A DNA stretch of 57,089 nucleotides from positions 1-57,089 of the forward strand of contig CAKKRP010000015.1 in the NCBI GenBank assembly GCA_919902765.1, given 5' to 3'. This document shows positions 45,751 through 56,746 of the stretch, piece after piece. The DNA comes from Gammaproteobacteria bacterium (GTDB lineage: Bacteria > Pseudomonadota > Gammaproteobacteria > S012-40). Within the stretch, counting starts at the first letter, position 1; each line of letters starts with the position of its first letter. The position numbers were made by a program, and so were the translations under genes. Below the pieces are notes generated by a model. That model had not been told where the DNA came from, made no database searches, and saw nothing but the letters and a program-made list of their open reading frames with translations.

Positions 45751-46719
45751 ATGAATATTTGCAAAACAATTAGCGTGTCTTTTATGCTGTCGGCCATTAT
45801 GGCGCCTGTGTGGGCGCAGGACGATGCGCACGCCGGTCATACTGCGGAACAACCCGCGCCTATGATGAATCACGACGCGATGCCAGGCATGGATCACGCA
45901 GGTCATGGCGCGGGACAAGCGATGAATAACGCGGAGACTCCACCGCCAGGGCAAGACGCCATGCCCGCCATGGACCACAGCGCCCATGCGGCGATGCCTA
46001 GCGCTAAAACTATGTCCGGCCTACGCGATCCACATGCCTATGCGGATGGCTATAGTTTCAGCCAATTTCCGATGCGCCATGTGGAACACGAGCTCAATTA
46101 TGGTTTATTGCGTTTTGATCGATTCGAAACAGTGCGCGCCAGCGGCGATACTTTCACTATCTACGATCTTCAGGCCAGCTATGGTAGCAATTTCGAGCGC
46201 GCCGTGATCAAGACCGAGGGGGATATCATCGGCAAAAAAATTGCTGACGCCAATACTGAGCTATTGTGGCGGCACGCAGTCGCCGCCTACTGGGATACCC
46301 AATTTGGTTTACGCCATGAAAACGATAGGAATCAAAATTGGAGCTGGTTGGCGGCTGGCGTTCAGGGACTCGCGCCTTATTGGTTCGAGGTAGATGCAAC
46401 CGCTTACCTCGGCGAAGCGGGACGCGTCGCGTTAAAGCTGGGTGCGGAGTATGAATTGCTGCTGACGCAGAAATGGATATTGCAACCCCGTATCGGCATC
46501 GATTTCAATGGCCAAAATGACGCGGCGCGTTCCGTGGGGGCTGGCTTATCCGACGTTACGGCGGGAGTGCGCCTGCGCTACGAAATTCGCCGTGAAGTCG
46601 CCCCTTACGCCGGTGTTGCATGGGTCGGCAAGTTCGGCGGAACGGCCGATTATGTGCATGCTGCGGGTTTAAACACGCGGGAAATACGCGTTATGGCGGG
46701 TGTGCGTTTATGGTATTAA
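45751..46719 (+). CDS. copB: copper resistance outer-membrane protein CopB
   Basis: A 322-residue outer-membrane protein of the CopB/PcoB family. I use ATG 45751 (MNICKTISVSF, signal peptide to about residue 22), not the ORF-track start inside copA. A Met/His-rich N-terminal segment (HAGH, MPGMDHAGHG, MDHSAH) probably binds copper, followed by a barrel domain with LNYGLLRFDRFE and AEYELLLTQKWILQPR typical of the family. It lies 13 bases after copA. In related systems CopA and CopB are functionally linked. Confidence 0.93.
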   Translation: MNICKTISVSFMLSAIMAPVWAQDDAHAGHTAEQPAPMMNHDAMPGMDHAGHGAGQAMNNAETPPPGQDAMPAMDHSAHAAMPSAKTMSGLRDPHAYADGYSFSQFPMRHVEHELNYGLLRFDRFETVRASGDTFTIYDLQASYGSNFERAVIKTEGDIIGKKIADANTELLWRHAVAAYWDTQFGLRHENDRNQNWSWLAAGVQGLAPYWFEVDATAYLGEAGRVALKLGAEYELLLTQKWILQPRIGIDFNGQNDAARSVGAGLSDVTAGVRLRYEIRREVAPYAGVAWVGKFGGTADYVHAAGLNTREIRVMAGVRLWY

Positions 46720-46738
46720 TCCTTAATGAGGTACAACA

Positions 46739-47407
46739 GTGATCGAGATCATTCCCAACTGGCATCCCATCTTGGTGCATTTTACAGTCGCATTATTTAC
46801 GCTGGCGGCAGGGCTTTTTGTGGTGACGCCTTTCATCAAGTCGTCCGTGTTAAAAGAACAATGGCAAATCGTCGCCCGCTGGAATTTGTGGTTTAGCGCA
46901 GGTATTACCCTCGTCACCGGTCTAACGGGCTTATACGCTTACAACACCGTGACCCATGACGTTCCCTCCCACGCCGCAATGACCGAACATCGCAACTGGG
47001 CCATTGTCGCCGCAACATTGATTCTGACACTGGCCGTGTGGTCCATAGTACGTGTGCGCCGCAACCGGGCGCTAGGCGTAGCGTTCAGCGTCGCAATGGC
47101 GGCGGCTGGCGGTGTGCTGGCCGCGACCGCATGGCACGGCAGCGAAGTGGTTTTTCGTTACGGCCTAGGGGTGAAGTCCTTGCCTAAGGCGGAAGGCGAG
47201 GGTCATGCACACCAACATGCGGGCGGCGCTGGACATGGCGCGGAGCAGGACGCTCACCCGGGCGTGAGTGTAGATCATCACGATGATCACGGCGCAACAC
47301 CTGCACTAACACCTCAGGCAAATGATCAGGCACATCAGGCGACAAAAAAATCGCCACCTAAAGCGGTAGACCACCCTCATGACGATGGTCATAGGCATGA
47401 ACATTAA
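46739..47407 (+). CDS. DUF2231 membrane protein with His-rich C-terminal tail
   Basis: A 222-residue membrane protein starting with GTG. The N-terminal HPILVHFTVALF and four hydrophobic helices (about 10-30, 45-68, 82-102, 108-128) fit the DUF2231 family. The last 65 residues are strongly His-rich (EGHAHQH, DHHDDHG, HPHDDGHRHEH), a probable metal-binding tail. The family function is unknown; here it follows copAB by 19 bases and precedes the Cu(I) ATPase, so a copper role is reasonable inference. Confidence 0.85.
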   Translation: MIEIIPNWHPILVHFTVALFTLAAGLFVVTPFIKSSVLKEQWQIVARWNLWFSAGITLVTGLTGLYAYNTVTHDVPSHAAMTEHRNWAIVAATLILTLAVWSIVRVRRNRALGVAFSVAMAAAGGVLAATAWHGSEVVFRYGLGVKSLPKAEGEGHAHQHAGGAGHGAEQDAHPGVSVDHHDDHGATPALTPQANDQAHQATKKSPPKAVDHPHDDGHRHEH

Positions 47408-47515
47408 TGGATGATATAGGCCTATACTTGAGTTGATATTGCATAGATATCGTCCGCTAAATGGCGATTATCGACAGATAAATAACGCCGCATTCAGTGT
47501 ATTTTGGAGTATGAG

Positions 47516-49945
47516 ATGACGACCGTAAAAGATCCGGTATGTGGTATGACGGTTTCCACAAATGCTCAGCATCACACGGTATACGAAAATAAAACTTACC
47601 GCTTTTGTTGCCAAGGTTGTTTGAATAAATTTATTGCCGCGCCTCAGCAATATATTTATCCGCACGCAGGTGGCGGTCATGCTCATGCGGCCACGCAGGC
47701 CGGCAAACCGGTGAATAAATCTGCGCTGTATACTTGCCCCATGGACCCCGAAGTACAACAAACTGGGCCAGGGACTTGCCCTAAATGTGGTATGGCGTTA
47801 GAGCTGATGGGCATTCCGGTGCCTGCGACCAAAACAGAATATACCTGCCCTATGCATCCAGAAGTGGTGCAGGATCACCCAGGCAACTGCCCTAAGTGCG
47901 GGATGGCGCTGGAGTCACGCACCATAGAGGCGGCGGAAGACAACGCCGAGCTGCGTGACATGAGCCGCCGCTTTTGGGTCAGTGCCGCGCTGGCTATACC
48001 GGTGTTCACGAGTGCCATGGGCGCGGAGTTATGGCCGGATGCGGTCGCAGGGTGGGTGCAGCCGCATACACGCCAATGGCTGGAACTGCTGTTGGCGACG
48101 CCAGTGGTGGTGTGGGGCGGCTGGCCGTTTTTTGTGCGCGGTTGGCGTTCGTTGGTCACGCGTAATTTGAATATGTTCACGCTCATCGGTCTAGGCGTGG
48201 CGGTGGCCTGGGGCTACAGCATGGTGGCTGCGCTGATACCGGGTATTTTCCCGCGTTCGGTATTCAACGATATGGGTGTGGTGCCGGTCTATTTCGAGGC
48301 CGCAGCGGTGATTACCGCCCTGGTGTTATTGGGTCAGGTATTAGAGCTGCGTGCGCGCAGTCAGACCAATGCCGCGATTAAACTGCTACTGGGGTTGTCG
48401 CCCAAAACGGCGCGCATCATCTATAGCGATGGCAGTGAGGCGGATATCCCGCTGGGGCTTGTCCATACCGGTGATCGCCTGCGTATCCGCCCCGGTGAAA
48501 AGGTGCCAGTGGACGGTACGGTGGTCGAAGGAATGAGCCATGTCGATGAATCCATGGTCACCGGCGAGCCTATCCCGGTCGCCAAGGGTGCAGGGGCCAA
48601 GGTTATAGGTGCGACGGTCAACGGTACCGGTGGCTTGGTCATGACGGCAGAAAAGGTCGGTGCCGACACCTTGCTGGCGCAGATCGTCCGTATGGTGGCC
48701 GAGGCCCAGCGTTCGCGTGCGCCGATCCAGAAACTGGCGGATGTCGTGGCCGGATATTTTGTGCCGACAGTCATCGCTATCGCTCTGATTACATTGACAG
48801 TTTGGGGGTTATGGGGTCCCGAGCCGCAGCTTGCCCATGCGGTCATCAATGCCGTGGCGGTGCTCATTATCGCCTGTCCCTGTGCGCTCGGCTTGGCTAC
48901 GCCCGTTTCGATCATGGTGGGCACCGGTCGTGGCGCCATGATGGGCGTGTTGTTCAAGAATGCCGAGGCCTTGGAGGTGATGCGCAAGGTTGACACGCTG
49001 GTGGTGGATAAGACGGGCACCCTCACGGAAGGCCATCCCGAACTGGTGAGCGTGCGGGCGGCCGAAGGCTATGCTGAAACTGAGATTGTGCGTCTCGCCG
49101 CCAGTCTCGAGCGCGCCAGCGAACACCCGCTCGGCGCTGCTATTGTACGCGGGGCGGCAAAGCGCGGGGTGCAACTAGCTGCGGCAGAACACTTTCAATC
49201 GGTCACCGGCAAGGGCGTCACCGGGGTGGTGGACGGTCGCAAGATCGCCCTGGGTAATGTCAATTTGATGCAGGATCTTGGCATCGCCGTGGGCTCCCTG
49301 CCGGGGCAGGCCGACGCCTTGCGTAGCGAAGGTCAGACGGTCATGTTCCTCGGCGTCGATGGGCGTGCCGCCGGGCTCATCGGCGTGGCCGACCCGATCA
49401 AGGCGACCACGGCGGAGGCGATCCGTTTGCTACATGCCGAGGGTATGCGCATCGTCATGCTTACCGGCGATAGTCGCAAGACCGCCGAGGCGGTGGCGGC
49501 CAAGCTCAATATCGACCAGGTGCAGGCGGAGGTGCTGCCGGATCAAAAAGCTGCGGTAGTGAAACAGCTCCAGGCCCAAGGGCGTATTGTTGCGATGGCG
49601 GGGGATGGCATTAATGACGCGCCGGCCCTGGCCCAAGCGCAGGTCGGCATCGCGATGGGTACCGGCACCGATGTGGCCATGGAAAGCGCTGGCGTGACCT
49701 TGGTCAAAGGCGATTTGCGCGGCATCGTGCGCGCTCGAAAACTGTCGCACGCCACCCTGCGCAATATCCGCCAGAATTTGTTTTTTGCATTCATCTATAA
49801 CATCGCTGGCGTGCCGATCGCCGCCGGGGTGCTTTATCCGATGTTCGGATTGCTGCTCTCGCCGATGATTGCGGCGGCGGCGATGAGCTTCAGCTCGGTG
49901 TCGGTGATTACCAATGCCTTGCGCTTGCGACGCGTCAGTCTGTGA
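47516..49945 (+). CDS. Cu(I)-exporting P1B-type ATPase with YHS and two metal-binding modules
   Basis: An ATPase of about 809 residues that pumps Cu(I) from the cytoplasm. I take ATG 47516 ([14 protein letters not shown] six bases upstream) over the TTG of the ORF track. N-terminus: a YHS domain (DPVCGM...CCQGCL), then two CPMxPEV...CPKCGMAL heavy-metal-binding modules instead of classical GMTCxxC HMA domains. The core has the CPC metal site [21 protein letters not shown] phosphorylation loop, SEHPLGAA and GDGINDAPA, and C-terminal FFAFIYN and MSFSSVSV segments of Cu(I) pumps. Codons are more GC-rich than in neighbouring genes. Confidence 0.96.
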   Translation: MTTVKDPVCGMTVSTNAQHHTVYENKTYRFCCQGCLNKFIAAPQQYIYPHAGGGHAHAATQAGKPVNKSALYTCPMDPEVQQTGPGTCPKCGMALELMGIPVPATKTEYTCPMHPEVVQDHPGNCPKCGMALESRTIEAAEDNAELRDMSRRFWVSAALAIPVFTSAMGAELWPDAVAGWVQPHTRQWLELLLATPVVVWGGWPFFVRGWRSLVTRNLNMFTLIGLGVAVAWGYSMVAALIPGIFPRSVFNDMGVVPVYFEAAAVITALVLLGQVLELRARSQTNAAIKLLLGLSPKTARIIYSDGSEADIPLGLVHTGDRLRIRPGEKVPVDGTVVEGMSHVDESMVTGEPIPVAKGAGAKVIGATVNGTGGLVMTAEKVGADTLLAQIVRMVAEAQRSRAPIQKLADVVAGYFVPTVIAIALITLTVWGLWGPEPQLAHAVINAVAVLIIACPCALGLATPVSIMVGTGRGAMMGVLFKNAEALEVMRKVDTLVVDKTGTLTEGHPELVSVRAAEGYAETEIVRLAASLERASEHPLGAAIVRGAAKRGVQLAAAEHFQSVTGKGVTGVVDGRKIALGNVNLMQDLGIAVGSLPGQADALRSEGQTVMFLGVDGRAAGLIGVADPIKATTAEAIRLLHAEGMRIVMLTGDSRKTAEAVAAKLNIDQVQAEVLPDQKAAVVKQLQAQGRIVAMAGDGINDAPALAQAQVGIAMGTGTDVAMESAGVTLVKGDLRGIVRARKLSHATLRNIRQNLFFAFIYNIAGVPIAAGVLYPMFGLLLSPMIAAAAMSFSSVSVITNALRLRRVSL

Positions 49946-50110
49946 GTGAAAAAGATGCAACAATGGCGTGCAATAAATTGGACACCAAAAAGGGCGCATA
50001 GCGCGCTGGAATGTTGTAACTTCGCGCACAAAAAATACTTTAATAGGGCGCATTTAAATGTGCATAATTTGACGCAACTCCGAATGCGCAGGCGCATAAC
50101 CTAAGGTGTT

Positions 50111-50139
50111 TTGACTGGGCATTAGGACTATGATATACA
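50111..50139 (+). promoter_or_regulatory. candidate promoter of the Cys/His-rich small protein gene
   Basis: TTGACT, 17 bases, TATACA. A start seven bases beyond the -10 would fall at about 50146, the first base of the ATG, which would give a leaderless mRNA. No Shine-Dalgarno is visible before that ATG. Confidence 0.5.
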
Positions 50140-50145
50140 TAAAGC

Positions 50146-50502
50146 ATGCGCAAGTTTAAGACATCGCTGATGCTGATTCTGTGTTTCGTCATGCCCATGC
50201 GTGGCATCGCGGCGCTAAGCGCGTTTGAACTCCCCTGTCCTAGTCCTATGGCGTCTGTGGTGGTGGACTATGCCCACCATGATTCTTATCCGATGGACAG
50301 TTGTTGTCACAATGATAAATCAACCAAGATGGCCAGTTTCTGCAAGGCGGGCCAGGCATGTCCCTACGGATTCCAATTTTCCGTGCCTGCTAGATTGACT
50401 CACGCGAGTGTTAGCAATGTCGTCGAGCCCATTCCTCACGTTGATGCATTGGTTTTAATGCTTGCCCCCTCAGGTATCTGGCGTCCACCGGTTCTGCTCT
50501 AA
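50146..50502 (+). CDS. small secreted Cys/His-rich protein upstream of cusCBA
   Basis: A 118-residue protein with a signal peptide (about 1-23) and a Cys/His-rich centre: CPSP, DYAHHDSYPMDSCCHND, FCKAGQACPYG. Six Cys and several His/Met would suit Cu(I) or disulfide chemistry. It ends with WRPPVLL. Small leader proteins with Cys/His motifs (CopL/CzcI-like) often precede metal efflux operons, but I cannot assign a family with certainty. About 90 bases separate it from cusC. Confidence 0.72.
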   Translation: MRKFKTSLMLILCFVMPMRGIAALSAFELPCPSPMASVVVDYAHHDSYPMDSCCHNDKSTKMASFCKAGQACPYGFQFSVPARLTHASVSNVVEPIPHVDALVLMLAPSGIWRPPVLL

Positions 50503-50551
50503 CTCCTTATGTATAATCAGGTAGCCGCCCCGTTAGGGAGCGTGCGGGTTT

Positions 50552-50584
50552 GGCGCTGGTGTCGAGCGCCTTACACCAGAGGAG
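50552..50584 (+). promoter_or_regulatory. two mutually exclusive hairpins before the cusC ribosome-binding site
   Basis: GGCGCT (50552-50557) can pair with AGCGCC (50565-50570), or CTGGTGT (50556-50562) with ACACCAG (50573-50579). The two helices share bases and cannot coexist. The second ends directly against AGGAG, the cusC Shine-Dalgarno, and could restrict it. A regulatory role is inference. Confidence 0.45.
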
Positions 50585-50591
50585 TTATTCC

Positions 50592-51881
50592 ATGTGTGCA
50601 ATTTTACGGTGTGTCACGCGCTTCGGCGCGCGTTTCTCACGCTACGCCGGTTTGTTGGTCGCATGCCTAGCGACTGCCGCGAGTTATGCGCAGAATGCCT
50701 CGCTGTCCTTTAATGAAGCGCTCGCGCTGTCCGTGCGTGCAGCGCCATCACTCGCTGCGAAGATGGCCCAAGCCGCCGCCGCTCAACAAACCGCAATTTT
50801 CTCCGGCGAACTACCCGATCCCAAGTTTGTGATGGGTGTCGAAAATCTGCCGATTGCGGGTCCCAACCGTTTCGATGCCAATGCCGAGGCAATGACGATG
50901 CGGCGCATCGGCATTATGCAGGAATTCAACAATGGCGCGAAACGCAGGGCGCGCACTGTGGCGGCGCAGAGTCGGGCGGACATGGCGGTGGCTGAAACCG
51001 AGGTGACGCGCTTGTCGGTGCTGCGCGAGACATCTGTGGCGTGGATCATGCGTGCGAGTGTCGAAAATCAACTTGCACGTATCGATGCCTTGGCGACAGA
51101 AAATCAGTTGCTTGCGGCGGCGGTGCGTGCAAAATTTGTGGGTGGGCAAACGCCGACGGTGGACGTGGTGTTGCCGCGCTTAGAAGCCGCAGCGATTGAA
51201 GAACGGCGTGATGAATTGCAGGCGCGGCGACAGCAAGCGATTGCTATGCTGCGGCGCTGGATAGGCAACGCGGCCGACTTACCTTTATTGGGTGTCGCGC
51301 CGGATTGGCCGATCAATAACGCGGCGCTAAGCGAGCGCGTCACACTGCACCCGGAACTGATCGCCTTCGATCCAAAGACGCGGATGTTGGATGCGGAAGT
51401 CAGCGAGGCGCAGGCCGCCAAAAGGCCGGATTGGGCATTGGAGTTGGCCTATCAAAATCGCGCTGCGCCGTTTGACGACATGATCATGTTGCAAGTCAGC
51501 GTCGATTTGCCGATATTCGCCGGTGCGCGTCAAAATCCGCAGATTGCCGCGAAACAGGCGGAACGTTCTGCACTCGCTGCGGAACGCGAGGCCGTGTTGC
51601 GCGAACATGGCGCGTTGTTGGAGGCGGATCTCGCCGAATACCAGCGTCTCACTAACGCCGTCAAACGCCAACGTGAGGTATTGCTGCCGCTCGCGGAAGA
51701 AAAGTCGATATTGATTTTGGCTGCTTGGCGTGGTGGAAAAGGCAGTCTGATGGAACTCATCGCCGCGCGGCGCGAACGTATCGACGCGGATCTAAAGGCC
51801 ATTGCATTGGAAGGCGAGCGCCAACAACTTGCGGCGCGCCTGTACTACGCCTATGGTCATCCGGCTGGAGAACTGCCATGA
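50592..51881 (+). CDS. cusC: outer-membrane efflux protein, CusC-like (TolC family)
   Basis: A 429-residue TolC-family channel (PF02321 type). ATG 50592 has GAGGAG seven bases upstream and gives a signal peptide; the ORF-track start at 50550 lies in the leader hairpins. Seen: LSFNEALALSVRAAPSL and repeated long coiled-coil helices (AAQSRADMAVAETEV, EARRERID-type RERIDADLK). It belongs to the CzcC/CusC-like group rather than closely to E. coli CusC; the name follows the operon. Its stop overlaps cusB as ATGA. Confidence 0.88.
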   Translation: MCAILRCVTRFGARFSRYAGLLVACLATAASYAQNASLSFNEALALSVRAAPSLAAKMAQAAAAQQTAIFSGELPDPKFVMGVENLPIAGPNRFDANAEAMTMRRIGIMQEFNNGAKRRARTVAAQSRADMAVAETEVTRLSVLRETSVAWIMRASVENQLARIDALATENQLLAAAVRAKFVGGQTPTVDVVLPRLEAAAIEERRDELQARRQQAIAMLRRWIGNAADLPLLGVAPDWPINNAALSERVTLHPELIAFDPKTRMLDAEVSEAQAAKRPDWALELAYQNRAAPFDDMIMLQVSVDLPIFAGARQNPQIAAKQAERSALAAEREAVLREHGALLEADLAEYQRLTNAVKRQREVLLPLAEEKSILILAAWRGGKGSLMELIAARRERIDADLKAIALEGERQQLAARLYYAYGHPAGELP

Positions 51882-53137
51882 ACTTATCTTTTGTTAAACG
51901 AAACGGTTTACTCCTGTTGATGGGAATATTACTGGTGGGTGTCGGCGTGGTCGCGGGTTGGTGGCAGGGCGCGCAACACGCGGTAACGCAGGACGCAACC
52001 ATCGCTGCATCGCAGGCAGAGCGCCAAATACTGTATTGGTATGACCCCATGGCGCCGCAGCAACATTTCGATAAACCCGGTAAATCGCCGTACATGGATA
52101 TGGAACTGACACCCAAGTACGCCGACGAGGATACGCAAGATGTTGCGTCGGGTGGTGGCGCAGTTAAGATCAATCCCGATTTGACCCAGAATCTTGGGGT
52201 ACGCCTGGCGTCGGTTGCGCGCATCCCGTTGGTGACGCACATCGAGGCCAGCGGTCTGATCGGGTTTAATGACCGCGATGTCGCCGTGATACAAACCCGT
52301 AGCAGCGGATTTGTCGAGCGCGTGCAACCGTTGGCACCCGGCGATGTGGTACACGCCGGGCAGGCCTTGCTTGAATTGGCGGTGCCCGAGTGGACATCCG
52401 CGCAGCACGAATTGCTGGCGGTGAAGGCGTCGGGCGACACGGCGCTGATCGCCGCCACACGCGAACGCTTACGCCTGATGGGGATGCCCGACGATGCGAT
52501 CAAAGGCGTGGAACAAGGCGGCGTCCCGCGCGCGAGCTTTGCGATCACCGCGCCCATCGCGGGCGTGATCCAAACCTTGGATGTGCGCGCCGGTATGACA
52601 GTGGCGTCCGGTCAAACCATCGCGCGCATCAACGGGCTTAGCACCGTGTGGTTGGAGGTGGCGGTGCCGGAAAACATCGCCAGTGCCGTACGCCCTGGCG
52701 TGGGCGCGAGCGTACGGCTGCCGACGGTCTCCGCGCAACCGGTGCGGGGGCGCGTCACGGCGGTGTTGCCCGCGCTCAACGAGGTGACGCGCAGCCTGCG
52801 CGTGCGCGTCGAACTGCCCAACCCGGCGGGTCGTTTACGGCCCGGACTCTCCGCGCAAGTCACTCTCAGCGGTGCGGCTGAAAGATCCGCGCTGGCGGTG
52901 CCTACCGAGGCCGTGATACGCACCGGTAAACGCGCGTTAGTGGTGCGCGCCATTGATAATGGCAAGTTTATCCCGCAGGAGGTGACACTGGGCCAAGAGG
53001 TCGGCGACCAGACGGTGATCGTTGCAGGCTTAACGGAAGGGCAAAAGGTCGTCGCCAGCGGGCAGTTCTTGATCGATTCCGAGGCCAGCCTGCAAGGGTT
53101 AGAGGCGCGTATGGAGAAACTGGGGGCGGGGCGATGA
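51878..53137 (+). CDS. cusB: Cu/Ag efflux RND periplasmic adaptor CusB
   Basis: A 419-residue membrane-fusion protein from ATG 51878; the ORF-track start is inside cusC. An N-terminal anchor or signal (about 9-27) is followed by the CusB metal-binding segment [20 protein letters not shown]-type with MDMELTPKY, then a lipoyl/barrel-sandwich, helical hairpin and beta-barrel domains, and an adaptor C-terminus ([15 protein letters not shown]). It links CusA and the outer channel. Coupled on both sides by four-base overlaps. Confidence 0.95.
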   Translation: MNLSFVKRNGLLLLMGILLVGVGVVAGWWQGAQHAVTQDATIAASQAERQILYWYDPMAPQQHFDKPGKSPYMDMELTPKYADEDTQDVASGGGAVKINPDLTQNLGVRLASVARIPLVTHIEASGLIGFNDRDVAVIQTRSSGFVERVQPLAPGDVVHAGQALLELAVPEWTSAQHELLAVKASGDTALIAATRERLRLMGMPDDAIKGVEQGGVPRASFAITAPIAGVIQTLDVRAGMTVASGQTIARINGLSTVWLEVAVPENIASAVRPGVGASVRLPTVSAQPVRGRVTAVLPALNEVTRSLRVRVELPNPAGRLRPGLSAQVTLSGAAERSALAVPTEAVIRTGKRALVVRAIDNGKFIPQEVTLGQEVGDQTVIVAGLTEGQKVVASGQFLIDSEASLQGLEARMEKLGAGR

Positions 53138-56100
53138 TCGCCAAACTCATACGCTGGTCGGTCGCCAACCGCTTTTTAGTGCTGTTGGCGACCTTATTCG
53201 TCACCGCTTGGGGTCTGTGGTCTATTCAGACTACCGCCGTCGATGCGCTGCCCGATCTGTCGGACGTACAAGTGGTGATACGCACCAGTTATCCTGGCCA
53301 AGCGCCGCAAATCGTTGAGAATCAGGTGACTTATCCGCTGGCGACCATCATGTTGGCGGTGCCCGGCGCCAAGACGGTGCGCGGCTTTTCGTTTTACGGC
53401 GATAGTTTTGTGTATGTGTTGTTCGAGGATGGCACCGATTTGTATTGGGCGCGTTCGCGGGTACAGGAATATCTCAATCAGGCGCGGCTCCCTGCCACCG
53501 CGCGCACGGCCCTGGGGCCGGATGCGACCGGGGTGGGCTGGATATATCAATATGCGCTGATCGACAAGACCGGGCAACATGACCTCGCGCAATTACGCTC
53601 ACTCCAAGACTGGTTTTTTAAATTCGAACTCAAGACCCTGCCCAATGTGGCCGAGGTCGCCACCATCGGCGGGATGGTCAAGCAATACCAAGTGGTGCTC
53701 GACCCGGTCAAGCTCGCGAGCGTAGGCATCACCTACGCGCAAGTCGTGGCCGCGATCAACATGGCCAATCAAGAGGCCGGGGGCGGGGTGTTGGAACTGG
53801 GCGAAGCGGAATTGATGGTGCGCGCCAGCGGCTATCTCAAGTCCACCGCCGACTTTCAGACGATCCCGCTCAAATTGGTCGGCGCCGTGCCAGTGACCTT
53901 GGGCAATGTGGCGCACATCCACCTGGGTCCGGAGATGCGGCGGGGCATTTCGGAGTTGGATGGCGAGGGTGAGGCCGTCGGCGGCGTGGTGATCCTGCGC
54001 TCCGGCAAGAATGCGCGCGCGACCATCGCCGCCGTGCATGCCAAATTGGAAGAACTCAAGGCCAGTCTGCCGCCAGGGGTGGAGATCGTGACCACCTATG
54101 ACCGCAGTCAATTGATAGATCGCGCGGTAGAGAACCTGACCCATAAATTGTTAGAAGAATTTCTGGTGGTGGCCTTGGTATGTGCGGCGTTTTTATGGCA
54201 TTTACGCTCCTCGCTGGTGGCCATCGTGTCGCTGCCGTTGGGCATCTTGATCGCGTTTATCATCATGCGCCAGCAGGGCATCAACGCCAATATCATGTCC
54301 TTGGGCGGCATCGCCATCGCGGTGGGTGCGATGGTCGATGCGGCGGTGGTGATGATCGAAAACGCACACAAAAAAATAGAGCAATGGCAGCATGCCCATC
54401 CCGGAGAGACGCTTAAGGGCGAGCCGCATTGGCAGGTCATGACCGAGGCCGCCATCGAGGTCGGTCCCGCTTTATTTTTTTCTTTATTAATCATAACCTT
54501 GTCATTTGTCCCCGTGTTTACGCTGCAAGCCCAAGAAGGGCGCTTATTCGGCCCCTTGGCCTACACCAAAACATACGCGATGGCGGCGGCGGCGGGGTTG
54601 GCGGTGACGCTGATTCCAATTCTGATGGGCTATTGGATACGCGGAAAATTACCGGATGAGAATCGCAACCCGCTGAATCGCTGGCTGATACGCGTCTACC
54701 AGCCCTTACTAGACAGGGTGCTAGCCCGGCCGCGCCGGACGCTTGCGATCGCGGCCCTGGTATTTTTGACCGCGTGGTGGCCGATGAGCCAATTAGGGGG
54801 CGAGTTTCTGCCGCCGCTGGATGAAGGCGATTTGCTCTACATGCCTAGCGCTTTGCCGGGCTTATCGGCGCAAAAGGCCAGCGAATTATTGCAACAGACG
54901 GATCGCATGATCAAAACCGTGCCGGAGGTTGCGCACGTGTTCGGCAAGGCGGGCCGCGCCGAGACCGCCACCGACCCGGCCCCCTTGGAGATGTTCGAGA
55001 CTATTATTCAGTTCAAGCCGCGCGCACAGTGGCGGGTCGGCATGACGCCGGAAAAACTGGTCGAGGCGCTGGATCGCGCGGTCAAGGTGCCGGGGCTGGC
55101 CAACATCTGGGTGCCGCCGATACGCAATCGTATCGACATGCTGGCGACCGGCATCAAAAGCCCGATCGGCGTCAAGATTTCGGGATCGACACTGGCCGAC
55201 ATCGATCGCGTCGCCCAACACGTCGAACGCGTGGCCAAGGGGGTACAGGGGGTTTCATCCGCGCTGGCCGAACGGCTCACCGGTGGGCGCTATGCCGATA
55301 TCGACATCGACCGCGTGGCCGCCGCGCGCTATGGTCTTAGCATCGCCGAGGTGCAAGCCGTGGTGTCGGGCTCCATCGGCGGCGACAATATCGGCGAAAC
55401 GGTCGAGGGCCGGGCGCGTTATCCGATCAACGTGCGCTATCCACGGGAATGGCGTGACACCGTAGAACGCCTGAAAGAACTGCCCATCGTCACACCCATG
55501 GGCAGTCAGATCACGCTGGGCACGGTCGCCCGCATCCAGGTGATGGATGGGCCGCCCATGCTCAAGAGCGAAAACGCACGCCCCAGCGGTTGGGTTTATG
55601 TCGATGTGCGCGGCCGCGATCTAGCCTCGACGGTGGCCGACCTGCGCGTCGCGGTGACCCGTGAGGTCAAACTCGCGCCGGGGATGAGCCTTGCTTATTC
55701 CGGCCAATTCGAATTTCTCGAACGCGCCAACGCGCGATTGAAATGGGTGGTGCCGGCGACCTTATTGATCATCTTTGTATTGCTGTATCTGACCTTCGCG
55801 CGCATCGACGAGGCGCTGCTGATCATGCTCACCTTGCCGTTTGCGTTGACCGGCGGGGTGTGGTTTTTGTATCTATTGAATTTCAATCTCTCGGTTGCCA
55901 CCGGGGTCGGATTTATCGCGCTGGCCGGGGTCGCCGCCGAATTCGGCGTGATCATGTTGATTTATCTCAAACAGGCCAGGCAAAAGCGCGTAGACGCGGG
56001 CGACGCCAGCGATGCCGCGCTGCTCGCGTCCATCCGCGAAGGGGCGGTGTTGCGCGTGCGGCCCAAGGCCATGACGGTGGCCGTCATCATCGCGGGTCTA

Positions 56101-56262
56101 TTGCCGATCTTATTGGGCAGCGGCACCGGCAGCGAGGTCATGAGCCGCATCGCCGCGCCCATGGTCGGTGGTATGCTAACGGCGCCCTTGCTGTCGTTAT
56201 TTGTCGTACCTGCGGCGTATTGGTTAATGCGCCGACAACGATCTTTTTTTTCTAAACAGTGA
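53134..56262 (+). CDS. cusA: Cu(I)/Ag(I) efflux RND pump CusA
   Basis: A 1042-residue HME-RND inner-membrane pump. Twelve transmembrane helices in two halves with large periplasmic loops. Family blocks: [24 protein letters not shown] near the start, [23 protein letters not shown] in TM4 with the proton-relay Asp, and [17 protein letters not shown] opening the second half, all as in CusA. Length matches the E. coli protein closely. Some periplasmic Met residues ([11 protein letters not shown]) lie where the copper relay runs. Terminal gene of the cusCBA core, followed by cusF. Confidence 0.97.
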   Translation: MIAKLIRWSVANRFLVLLATLFVTAWGLWSIQTTAVDALPDLSDVQVVIRTSYPGQAPQIVENQVTYPLATIMLAVPGAKTVRGFSFYGDSFVYVLFEDGTDLYWARSRVQEYLNQARLPATARTALGPDATGVGWIYQYALIDKTGQHDLAQLRSLQDWFFKFELKTLPNVAEVATIGGMVKQYQVVLDPVKLASVGITYAQVVAAINMANQEAGGGVLELGEAELMVRASGYLKSTADFQTIPLKLVGAVPVTLGNVAHIHLGPEMRRGISELDGEGEAVGGVVILRSGKNARATIAAVHAKLEELKASLPPGVEIVTTYDRSQLIDRAVENLTHKLLEEFLVVALVCAAFLWHLRSSLVAIVSLPLGILIAFIIMRQQGINANIMSLGGIAIAVGAMVDAAVVMIENAHKKIEQWQHAHPGETLKGEPHWQVMTEAAIEVGPALFFSLLIITLSFVPVFTLQAQEGRLFGPLAYTKTYAMAAAAGLAVTLIPILMGYWIRGKLPDENRNPLNRWLIRVYQPLLDRVLARPRRTLAIAALVFLTAWWPMSQLGGEFLPPLDEGDLLYMPSALPGLSAQKASELLQQTDRMIKTVPEVAHVFGKAGRAETATDPAPLEMFETIIQFKPRAQWRVGMTPEKLVEALDRAVKVPGLANIWVPPIRNRIDMLATGIKSPIGVKISGSTLADIDRVAQHVERVAKGVQGVSSALAERLTGGRYADIDIDRVAAARYGLSIAEVQAVVSGSIGGDNIGETVEGRARYPINVRYPREWRDTVERLKELPIVTPMGSQITLGTVARIQVMDGPPMLKSENARPSGWVYVDVRGRDLASTVADLRVAVTREVKLAPGMSLAYSGQFEFLERANARLKWVVPATLLIIFVLLYLTFARIDEALLIMLTLPFALTGGVWFLYLLNFNLSVATGVGFIALAGVAAEFGVIMLIYLKQARQKRVDAGDASDAALLASIREGAVLRVRPKAMTVAVIIAGLLPILLGSGTGSEVMSRIAAPMVGGMLTAPLLSLFVVPAAYWLMRRQRSFFSKQ

Positions 56263-56277
56263 AAGAGGAGTATCCCA

Positions 56278-56610
56278 GTGAATGCATCTAAGTTATCGTT
56301 GTTGTTTCTTGTTGCAGTTTGCGCTACACCCCTATTGGCCGACAATATGAGCAATATGCAGCCCACAGCCGCTACGTTCGCGAGTCCAGCGGCCAAGGCC
56401 GTAGGGGTTGTAAAAGAGATCGACAACGCCAATGATAAAATCACCATCGCACACGAGGCGATTGCATCGATACAGTGGCCCGCGATGACCATGAGATTCA
56501 AGATCACCAAGGCCACCTTGGGCAGGACTAAGGTCGGAGATAAAATCGCATTCGAATTTGTGACTCAGGGCAGGGACTCGACGGTGACGAGCATCGTTGC
56601 CGCTAAATAA
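56278..56610 (+). CDS. cusF: periplasmic copper chaperone CusF-like
   Basis: A 110-residue exported protein starting with GTG; signal peptide about 1-21. The CusF fold signature is clear: AHEAIASIQWPAMTMRFKI carries the His, Trp and two Met ligands of the Cu(I) cation-pi site. It delivers Cu(I)/Ag(I) to CusB. It lies 15 bases after cusA with GAGGAG upstream, so it is the last gene of the operon. Confidence 0.95.
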   Translation: MNASKLSLLFLVAVCATPLLADNMSNMQPTAATFASPAAKAVGVVKEIDNANDKITIAHEAIASIQWPAMTMRFKITKATLGRTKVGDKIAFEFVTQGRDSTVTSIVAAK

Positions 56611-56746
56611 ATATGCGTCGCGATACGATCTAAAAACCAGCGATACCGCCTCGACTGACCCGGGTAGTTTGAACAAAATATCGGCAACGGGTGCCGAGTG
56701 TAGCGCCTAACTCGTCTATTAATTTCAAATAAAATCAAATAGTTAG

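Noticed and set aside
48421-49026. 201-codon minus-strand ORF opposite the P-type ATPase
   Set aside because: Thr/Ser/Ala-rich mirror frame of a GC-rich gene; no motif or ribosome-binding site.
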